Below, in pieces: positions 1 through 4,745 of a stretch of DNA of 5,970 nucleotides. A program made the position numbers and the translations under genes. How positions within the stretch are numbered: the first letter of the stretch is position 1; each line of letters starts with the position of its first letter. The notes under the pieces were generated by a model. That model was not told the origin of the DNA and searched no databases. It saw only the letters and a program-made list of their open reading frames with translations. The stretch is from assembly GCA_027117675.1 (NCBI GenBank), contig JAJAYM010000359.1, forward strand, positions 1 through 5,970, written 5' to 3'. Source of the DNA: Actinomycetes bacterium (GTDB lineage Bacteria; Actinomycetota; Actinomycetes; JAHEKZ01).

Positions 1-160
1 AATCTGGGGCCTAGCGAATCTGGGGCCCAGCGAATCTGGGGCCCAGCGAATCTGGGGCCCAGCGAATCTGGGGCCCAGCGAATCTGGGGCCCAGCGAATC
101 TGGGGCCCAGCGAATCTGGGGCCCAGCGAATCTGGGGCCTAGCGAATCTCGGGCCTACGG
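1..160. repeat. Tandem array of 16-bp units at the 3' end of the lipoprotein gene
   Basis: Nine head-to-tail units fill 1-144 without spacers. Units 2-8 read AATCTGGGGCCCAGCG exactly; units 1 (1-16) and 9 (129-144) differ only by T for C at unit position 12. A tenth unit at 145-160 matches unit 9 at 13 of 16 positions and lies inside the lipoprotein coding region. Seven units contain GGGCCC within an 11-bp near-palindrome, CTGGG-G-CCCAG. The array reaches the left window edge, so its true length is unknown. The TAG stop of the lipoprotein gene (139-141) is created by the T variant in unit 9. Because 16 is not a multiple of three, gain or loss of units inside a gene would shift frame. There is no U-tract, so this is not a classical intrinsic terminator. 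It could act as a messenger 3'-end structure, a protein-binding array, or simply be a minisatellite. The repeat is certain; its function is unknown. Confidence 0.97.
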
Positions 161-1242
161 TCCTCGTCGAGGAGGAGGACCCATACCTGCCCTGGATCGA
201 GCGGAAACTCCTTGCCTTCGTACTTCCAGCTGGTTCCCTCGTCGGCACTCGGCCGCGACCAGGTGACCGGCCACACCTGCCCGTTGCGGAACACCCAGGC
301 ATCGCCCTTGCCGACGGTCTCCGTGGTCGGGGTCGCCGCACCGTTGGAATCGACAAGTTCGGAGGGGTACACATCGACCCGCTGGATGATCACCGTTGTT
401 CCACCGAGTTGCGGACCCTCGGTGGTCAGCGCCGGCGAGCCGTCCATCGTGAGAAGCCACCTGGCATCCTCCTTCGACCACCCGAACGTGGCCCGAGCGC
501 TCGGCCAGAACGCAGTGAACTCCCCGACTCGCTTACCGCCCGCTGGTGTCTCGTCATCAAAGGTGAAGCCAACGTCTCTGGCGTCGGTGGCCTTCCGCGC
601 GCCCCTCAGCAGCTCGTCGGGGTCGGCGAAGAGGTCCCAGGGCGCGGTTCGATCTGGGCTGCGGCTGTAGCCGTTCGCTCCGGCGTCGTTGCTGAGGGGG
701 TACAAGGGCGCCGCAGCAATGGCCGGCAGAATTTGCGGGTTCGCTCCGCTGAACGCGAATGCGACCTTGCCATATTGCTCGAGAATCTCCAGGTCACTCT
801 CTCTGGCGCTGCGCACCGGACCCACGACTTTGGGGTACTTGGACGAGAACACCGCCATGAGCCTGGTCAACCCGTACTCCACCTCCTCGACGTAGACGAC
901 GTCGGCGGACATGAGTCCAGCGTGCGGGTGGCTGTTCACCGTGTTGTCCAGCTTGACGGCGAGCACCTGCCCGTCCTTGCCGCGGCGACCAGAAAGCAGC
1001 GAAGTGGGTGGTTCTGGCTCAGGAGCGGGCGACACCGATGGAGTGGGCGACCCGCTCGTCGCAGGCGCGCCTTCACCAGAGCTGCAGGCGGCCAGCGTCA
1101 TGGCCGAGAGCAGCACAGCAAGCGTCAGTGCGATCAGCGTTTTCCGAGCGAACCGGGTTGGCTCACCCCGTCGCGGCGCGCCAGGCAACGGCGTGCCAGG
1201 TCGCGGCGTGCCAGGCAACACGGGCCCCCGAGCATGCGTCAT
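139..1242 (-). CDS. DUF3048 (YerB-like) lipoprotein
   Basis: A 367-residue predicted secreted lipoprotein of unknown function. Residues 34-52 form a hydrophobic signal segment after basic residues, ending in a lipobox (LAAC) with Cys53 as the lipidation site. A Ser/Pro/Glu-rich linker covers about 54-82. The folded part starts near residue 93 (LAVKLDN) and contains blocks typical of DUF3048: the ADVVYVEEVEYGLTR region (113-127), KVVGPVRSARESD (138-150) and a C-terminal domain from about 245 to 357. The signal peptide is preceded by an unusually long 33-residue Pro/Gly/Arg-rich region encoded by short tandem repeats. The ATG at 1242 lies 9 nt past the upstream stop with no clear Shine-Dalgarno, suggesting coupled re-initiation; a GTG at codon 8 is an alternative start. 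The TAG stop falls in the 16-bp array. It is the last gene of the PI/PIM operon. The family assignment is from remembered motifs; the role is not known. Confidence 0.9.
   Translation of the reverse strand: MTHARGPVLPGTPRPGTPLPGAPRRGEPTRFARKTLIALTLAVLLSAMTLAACSSGEGAPATSGSPTPSVSPAPEPEPPTSLLSGRRGKDGQVLAVKLDNTVNSHPHAGLMSADVVYVEEVEYGLTRLMAVFSSKYPKVVGPVRSARESDLEILEQYGKVAFAFSGANPQILPAIAAAPLYPLSNDAGANGYSRSPDRTAPWDLFADPDELLRGARKATDARDVGFTFDDETPAGGKRVGEFTAFWPSARATFGWSKEDARWLLTMDGSPALTTEGPQLGGTTVIIQRVDVYPSELVDSNGAATPTTETVGKGDAWVFRNGQVWPVTWSRPSADEGTSWKYEGKEFPLDPGQVWVLLLDEDRRPEIR
1171..1219. repeat. In-frame 30-bp direct repeat (15-bp sub-periodicity) in the lipoprotein N-terminus
   Basis: The 19-bp segments 1171-1189 and 1201-1219 (TCGCGGCGYGCCAGGCAAC) differ at one base and lie 30 bp apart. 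A GCGTGCCAGG half-unit in between gives a weaker 15-bp period. They encode the repeated Pro-Gly-Thr/Ala-Pro pattern at residues 8-23 of the lipoprotein, upstream of its hydrophobic signal segment. The period keeps the reading frame. Confidence 0.85.
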
Positions 1243-1251
1243 GTCGTCAGG

Positions 1252-1818
1252 CTATGCGGAGTCAAGAGCAAACTGAGCCAAGGCGTCCGGCGGCGCGTCG
1301 TCGAGATCGCGGCTCTGCGGCCACCGAGCATGGCCGGGCAGGCGCAGCACGCGCACGACCGCGCGCCGGCGAACTGCCAGGGCCGCCCGGACCGCATCAT
1401 TGGCGAATCGTCGGGCCAGCACCACGCCGTTACTCACCTCGGCGAGTTCGGTCAGCATCGTTCGACTACCTGGATCTTGCGCGATCTCCTCGACGGCATC
1501 GGGGTCACCGAACACCGCGCGGAGCGCCGCGCTCAACGTGCTCTCGGCAGCCGTCCGAGCCGGCCACGACCGCTCGGCGTGCTGAGCCGCCGTGGCGGCA
1601 TCGAGCAGCAGAACAGCGCTCACCGGGTCCAACCCAGCCTCAAGGGCTACCTCCCGAGTCAGCGCCGCTCGACGCTCGAGCCGCGCGTCAAGGACTGCTT
1701 CGGACGCCTCGACGCGGAGGTGCAACCGATCCAGCCGCGCAGCCAGACCGCGCAAGTAGAGGGCAACAAAAAGCAGCGGGATGACGAGCAGAAGAAGCGC
1801 CATCTCCCAGCCGGTCAT
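1252..1818 (-). CDS. LemA-like single-pass membrane protein
   Basis: A 188-residue protein of unknown function. Residues 6-22 form one hydrophobic segment near the N-terminus. A heptad-like Leu/Arg/Glu-rich helix follows (about 24-60) and would lie in the cytoplasm or envelope as a coiled coil. The rest is predicted helical, with the block LAEVSNGVVLARRFANDAVR at 125-144; this resembles the LemA-family pattern of a late helix with ARRFxNDAV. The ATG at 1818 overlaps the pimA stop by 4 nt (ATGA), and AGGGGG lies just upstream, so translation is probably coupled. A gene of this kind directly after pimA is, as far as I remember, common in actinobacteria. A plain uncharacterised membrane protein is the fallback call; the CDS itself is well supported by coding frame and junctions. 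Confidence 0.85.
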   Translation of the reverse strand: MTGWEMALLLLVIPLLFVALYLRGLAARLDRLHLRVEASEAVLDARLERRAALTREVALEAGLDPVSAVLLLDAATAAQHAERSWPARTAAESTLSAALRAVFGDPDAVEEIAQDPGSRTMLTELAEVSNGVVLARRFANDAVRAALAVRRRAVVRVLRLPGHARWPQSRDLDDAPPDALAQFALDSA

Positions 1819-2987
1819 GGACGCCCCCTGAGCCGACCGGCGAACATCCCCGGCCCCTGCCGGTCGTCCTCCTGCACCTTCTCACCGTGCCCAGCGACGG
1901 TTTCGTAGACAGCGACGACCTGGCGGGCCACCCGTGCCCAGTCGTACTCCCGCGCCCGTTCCGAACCTGCAGCAACGAGGTCAGCTCGACGCCCCTGGTC
2001 GGCGAGCAGCGCCGCTGCCGCCTTCGCGAGGGCTGCCGAATCCCCCGTTGGGAAGAGCACTCCACATCGCCCGCCGTCGAGAACATCGGCGAAAGCAGCG
2101 AGGTCGCTGGCCAACACCGGACTACCGGCCGCCATCGCCTCCAGCAACACGATGCCGAAGCTTTCACCACCGATGTGCGGTGCGACGTAGAGCTCCACCG
2201 ACGAGAGCAGCTCCGCCTTCTCCTGTTCACTGACCCGGCCCAGAAGGTGCACGCGTCGACGGAGATCGGCCGACAGCTGCGCCACTGCATCGGTCTCGCC
2301 GGGTCCGGCGATCAGCAACTGCACGTTCGGATTCATGTCGACCATGGCCGGCAAAGCGGCGAGCAGTACCTCAAGACCCTTACGCGGCTCGTCGACTCTG
2401 CCCAAAAAGGCGATCGTCCCCGGATTCGACCAGTCAGGGCGCGACGCTGCCGACGCGAACCGTTTGACATCGACCCCGTTGGGGACGAGCACGGCATCCC
2501 CGCCCAGGTGTTCGACAACGGTGCGCCTCGCCTCCTCACTGACGGCGATCCTGGCCCGAACCTTCTCCAGCGTGGCCTGCAGGATCCAGGCACCGCTACT
2601 CATCATCCGCGATCGACCATCGATGGCTGCATGAAAAGTCGCCACAATCGGCCCGATGGCCGACCAGCACGCCATCATCCCGAGGCTGGGCGTTATCGGT
2701 GAGTGAACGTGCAGGACGTCGAAGTCGCCATCTCGGATCCACCGCCTGACCCGCGACGCCGAGCGCGGCCCGAACGAAACGCGCGCGACCGAACCGTTGT
2801 AGGGCACGGCCAGCGAGCGCCCCGCGATGGTCACGTAGTCAGCACTCTGCTCGTCAGTCTCATCGCCGGGTGCGAGCACGGAGACATCAAGGCCGAGTCG
2901 GATCAGCGACTCAGCCAGCTCGTGTACATGGATCGCGACACCGCTCGGTACGCCCCAGTCATAGGGACAGACGATCCCGACCTTCAT
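1815..2987 (-). CDS. pimA: Phosphatidylinositol alpha-mannosyltransferase (GT4 family)
   Basis: Transfers mannose from GDP-mannose to the inositol of PI on the cytoplasmic membrane face, the first step of PIM synthesis. The 390-residue length is close to mycobacterial PimA. The N-terminal Rossmann half opens with KVGIVCPYDWGVPSGV (2-17), whose Gly16 matches the acceptor/donor loop. YNGSVARVSFGP (63-74), FDVLHVHSP (89-97) and TFH with His119 follow. The C-terminal half carries FLGRVDEPRKG (194-204) with the donor-binding pair Arg197 and Lys203, and the GT4 E-x7-E motif in GGESFGIVLLE (273-283; Glu275 and Glu283). The usual Gly-Gly of the N-terminal loop is Ser15-Gly16. The residues after about 370 form a polar tail with no recognised domain. 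The start ATG overlaps the acyltransferase stop by 4 nt and is preceded by GGTGGGG. The context with pgsA and an acyltransferase makes PimA much more likely than a generic GT4 enzyme. Confidence 0.95.
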   Translation of the reverse strand: MKVGIVCPYDWGVPSGVAIHVHELAESLIRLGLDVSVLAPGDETDEQSADYVTIAGRSLAVPYNGSVARVSFGPRSASRVRRWIRDGDFDVLHVHSPITPSLGMMACWSAIGPIVATFHAAIDGRSRMMSSGAWILQATLEKVRARIAVSEEARRTVVEHLGGDAVLVPNGVDVKRFASAASRPDWSNPGTIAFLGRVDEPRKGLEVLLAALPAMVDMNPNVQLLIAGPGETDAVAQLSADLRRRVHLLGRVSEQEKAELLSSVELYVAPHIGGESFGIVLLEAMAAGSPVLASDLAAFADVLDGGRCGVLFPTGDSAALAKAAAALLADQGRRADLVAAGSERAREYDWARVARQVVAVYETVAGHGEKVQEDDRQGPGMFAGRLRGRP

Positions 2988-3979
2988 CGCGCCCCACCAC
3001 CCGCTGGGCCCTTGGCTGGGCCCGTGGCTGGGTCCTTGGCTGGGCGGTCAGCGCTCCACACCGGCTGCAGCATGTGCCAGTCGCGGGCGTGGTGGCGCGC
3101 AGTGTCACCGACGATCGCGGCCCACTGCTGGGTGAGATCTTTGACGCCGTCCCGCAGCCTCGGCGCTGACGTCGTGAGTGGCGCGAGGAAGTCCAGTCTG
3201 GTGTGCGTCCTGTCGTACCACGAGACCGTCGGCAGCAGAATCGATCCGGTACGCAGCGCGAGCATCGCAGGTCCGGCCGGAAGCCGCGCAGGTTCACCCA
3301 ACAGGTCTACCTCCAGACCGGCCCCGCCAAGATCGCGGTCGGCGAGAAGGGCAACCAACCCACCGGCCTGCAATCTGTTCGCAAGGATGCCGGTGACGTC
3401 CGGACCGCCTGTCAAAGGCACGACTTCCATGCCCAGCGACTCTCGGTAAGCCACAAACCGGTCGTTGAGCGAGTCTGGTCGAAGTCGTTCGGCAACGGTG
3501 GTGAAGCGCACACCCTGTGTCGTGACCCAGGCCCCGGCGTGGTCCCAGTTGCCGAAGTGACCGAGCACCGCGACAACTCCTTGCCCGGAGGCGAGCGGGT
3601 CTAGGAGGCGTTCTGGATTGCTCACGACCAACCGAGCACGAATCTCAGCTGTCGACCATTGGGGCAACCGAAACGCCTCACGCCAGTAGCGCAAGTAGGA
3701 ACGCATCCCCTCCCCCGTCAGATCCGCGAGCTCGCCGTCGTCGAGATCAGGGCGGGCCCTCGCCAGGTTCGCCCGGAGCTGATGCACCCCTCGACCACCA
3801 CCTCGGGCTGCTCGGTCGGCCATCACCTCAAAGGCACGCGTCACCCAAGGTTCGGGAAGATGCTGGGAGAGGCCCCACCCTGCGCGGTAGCCAACACTGG
3901 ACGCCGACGACGTGATGGCCGAAACCGCGCGATCACCTGCGCCGAGAACGCGGCCACTGACCCGATTGATCGATGTCAC
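2984..3979 (-). CDS. patA: Phosphatidylinositol mannoside acyltransferase (LpxL/HtrB superfamily, PatA-like)
   Basis: Transfers an acyl chain to the mannose of PIM1/PIM2 at the inner membrane face. The 331-residue protein has the superfamily HX4D motif in LGHFGNWDHAG (139-149): His141 and Asp146. Other blocks shared with mycobacterial PatA are YLRYWREAFRLP (95-106), TTVAERLRPDSLNDRF (160-175), YRESLGMEVVPLTGG (178-192), LADRDL (212-217), EVDLLGEPARLPAGPA (223-238) and DWHMLQPVW (300-308). Mycobacterial PatA, from memory, has Glu where this protein has Asp214 in the ADRD block. The last 18 residues (about 314-331) are a low-complexity AKDP/ATGP/AKGP tail encoded by a 12-bp tandem repeat, beyond the conserved domain. 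The GTG start at 3979 lies 3 nt after the pgsA stop and in the same reading frame (TAG-CTC-GTG), with no strong Shine-Dalgarno, so re-initiation is likely. Specificity for PIM is inferred from pimA and pgsA as neighbours. Confidence 0.93.
   Translation of the reverse strand: MTSINRVSGRVLGAGDRAVSAITSSASSVGYRAGWGLSQHLPEPWVTRAFEVMADRAARGGGRGVHQLRANLARARPDLDDGELADLTGEGMRSYLRYWREAFRLPQWSTAEIRARLVVSNPERLLDPLASGQGVVAVLGHFGNWDHAGAWVTTQGVRFTTVAERLRPDSLNDRFVAYRESLGMEVVPLTGGPDVTGILANRLQAGGLVALLADRDLGGAGLEVDLLGEPARLPAGPAMLALRTGSILLPTVSWYDRTHTRLDFLAPLTTSAPRLRDGVKDLTQQWAAIVGDTARHHARDWHMLQPVWSADRPAKDPATGPAKGPAGGGAR
3004..3047. repeat. 12-bp tandem repeat encoding the acyltransferase C-terminal tail
   Basis: Three full units (3004-3015 CTGGGCCCTTGG, 3016-3027 CTGGGCCCGTGG, 3028-3039 CTGGGTCCTTGG) and an 8-base partial unit (3040-3047) run head to tail. 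On the minus strand they encode four-residue repeats AKDP, ATGP, AKGP, AGGG. They end just before the pimA ribosome-binding region. The period preserves frame, so copy-number change would alter only tail length. Confidence 0.9.
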
Positions 3980-3982
3980 GAG

Positions 3983-4597
3983 CTACCGAGGCAACAGCTG
4001 TTGCCGGACAGCCCACATTCGCTGCAGCACGGTGATCCAGGCCAGGACCGCCACTAACCAAAGACCACCGTTCAGCACCCAGGGCGCGTCGAACAAGCCC
4101 GAGACGAACGCGGATGCGAGGACGAGCACCAGGCGTTCGGTCCGTTCAGCGATGCCCGTGCTGGCGTCGGCGCCGAGGGCTTCGGCCCTCGCTCGCGCGT
4201 ACGAAACCATCATCCCGCCAACCAGAGCAGCCAACGTCACAGCAGCCATCGCTGGATCAGCACCGGTGCCAGCGAACCAAAGTGCGATGCCGCAGAAGAT
4301 CGCCGCATCAGCGACGCGGTCGAGGGTGGAGTCCAAGAACGCACCCCACGTCGACGGGCGTCCAGCCAGACGGGCCATGGTCCCGTCGAGAGAGTCGGAG
4401 AAGACAAAGAGGTTGATCACCAGCGTGCCGACGAGGAAGTCGCCTCGCGGATAGAAGTAGAGGGCCGCAGCAGAGGTGCCGAGGGTACCGACGACGGTGA
4501 CGGCGTCCGGGCTCACCTTCAACCTGAGCAACAGCGCGGCGACCGGGGTGAAGACGCGTCGAGCCACCCCTCGCCCCGCGTCTGTGACCCCACCCAC
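3983..4597 (-). CDS. pgsA: Phosphatidylinositol phosphate synthase (CDP-alcohol phosphatidyltransferase)
   Basis: Joins CDP-diacylglycerol and inositol 1-phosphate to give PI phosphate, the first committed step to PI and PIMs. With the chosen start it has 204 residues, close to the mycobacterial enzyme. The full CDP-alcohol phosphotransferase signature is present: Asp68-x2-Asp71-Gly72-x2-Ala75-Arg76-x8-Gly85-x3-Asp89-x3-Asp93, the four Asp being the metal and catalytic ligands. The SYARARAEA block (132-140) and ERTER (151-155) match the region that in PI-phosphate synthases binds inositol phosphate; Arg135 stands where I recall a Lys. About six hydrophobic helices are visible (for example 32-49, 54-67, 97-110, 116-132, 156-169, 176-193). 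The open frame extends to 5059, but that would run antisense across the GTPase gene. The GTG at 4597 has AGGGGAG nine bases upstream and gives the family's N-terminus. It leads the five-gene operon. Confidence 0.93.
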   Translation of the reverse strand: MGGVTDAGRGVARRVFTPVAALLLRLKVSPDAVTVVGTLGTSAAALYFYPRGDFLVGTLVINLFVFSDSLDGTMARLAGRPSTWGAFLDSTLDRVADAAIFCGIALWFAGTGADPAMAAVTLAALVGGMMVSYARARAEALGADASTGIAERTERLVLVLASAFVSGLFDAPWVLNGGLWLVAVLAWITVLQRMWAVRQQLLPR

Positions 4598-4606
4598 CTC
4601 TGCCCG

Positions 4607-4613
4607 CTCCCCT
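4607..4613 (-). promoter_or_regulatory. Ribosome-binding site that fixes the pgsA start
   Basis: Read on the minus strand the bases are AGGGGAG, 9 nt before the GTG at 4597-4595. No other candidate start in the frame (for example GTG at 4567) has a comparable site at proper spacing. This is the reason for rejecting the longer open frame. Confidence 0.65.
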
Positions 4614-4624
4614 CTGTTGAGCCA

Positions 4625-4641
4625 CGGCGGTTCCACCGCCG
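4625..4641. promoter_or_regulatory. Perfect inverted repeat (hairpin) in the putative pgsA leader
   Basis: CGGCGGT-TCC-ACCGCCG is a perfect 7-bp inverted repeat with a 3-nt loop. It lies between the candidate -10 (4649-4654, minus strand) and the pgsA ribosome-binding site (4607-4613), so it would form a hairpin near the start of the operon transcript. It has no U-tract, so it is not a standard terminator. It could be an operator, a leader structure or chance in GC-rich DNA. Confidence 0.5.
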
Positions 4642-4733
4642 CACAGCGAGGGTAGCGATCACGACCAGCGGTCACTTGCCCCTGCCTCCCCGGACGACCA
4701 AGGTGGGCACATCCACGTAGGCGGCGGCGCGGA

Positions 4734-4739
4734 AAGGTG
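4734..4739 (+). promoter_or_regulatory. Ribosome-binding site of the EF-G-like gene
   Basis: AAGGTG, within GGAAAGGTG, lies 6 nt before the ATG at 4746. It supports this ATG, and hence the unusual Gly-rich N-terminal extension, as part of the real protein. Confidence 0.6.
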
Positions 4740-4745
4740 CAGACC

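Larger units (their letters stand above)
4598..4745. promoter_or_regulatory. Divergent intergenic region between pgsA and the EF-G-like gene
   Basis: These 148 bp must hold the promoters of both the leftward PI/PIM operon and the rightward GTPase gene. For the operon, TACCCT on the minus strand (4654-4649) fits the actinobacterial TANNNT -10 pattern and would give a leader of roughly 45 nt; no convincing -35 hexamer is visible. An imperfect 16-bp palindrome (4651-4666, centred on GATC, 12 of 16 bases symmetric) overlaps this candidate. For the GTPase gene I see no convincing -10/-35 pair. Promoter assignments are inference; only the divergent layout is certain. Confidence 0.5.

Noticed and set aside
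1..144. G-quadruplex array
   Set aside because: GGGG runs recur only every 16 bp with 12-nt loops, longer than usual quadruplex loops, and each run sits in a self-complementary core that favours duplex pairing.
1..144. Classical intrinsic terminator
   Set aside because: The hairpin-capable cores are not followed by a U-tract on either strand; a 3'-end role is possible but would have to work differently.
1..160. CRISPR array
   Set aside because: Units are 16 bp and directly adjacent with no variable spacers, and there are no cas genes.
1008..1784. A 258-residue plus-strand open frame
   Set aside because: Antisense to the lipoprotein and LemA-like genes, Arg/Ala/Pro-rich and without recognisable motifs.
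409..1908. A 499-residue plus-strand open frame
   Set aside because: It is antisense to two genes with clear family motifs and operon junctions; its composition (Arg/Gln/His-rich, no domain) is typical of a high-GC shadow frame.
2703..3449. A 248-residue plus-strand open frame
   Set aside because: Antisense to pimA and the acyltransferase, with no motif or ribosome-binding site; a shadow of strongly biased codon use.
4676..4681. TTGCCC as a -35 element for the EF-G-like gene
   Set aside because: No acceptable -10 hexamer lies at 16-18 bp downstream, so the promoter call cannot be supported.
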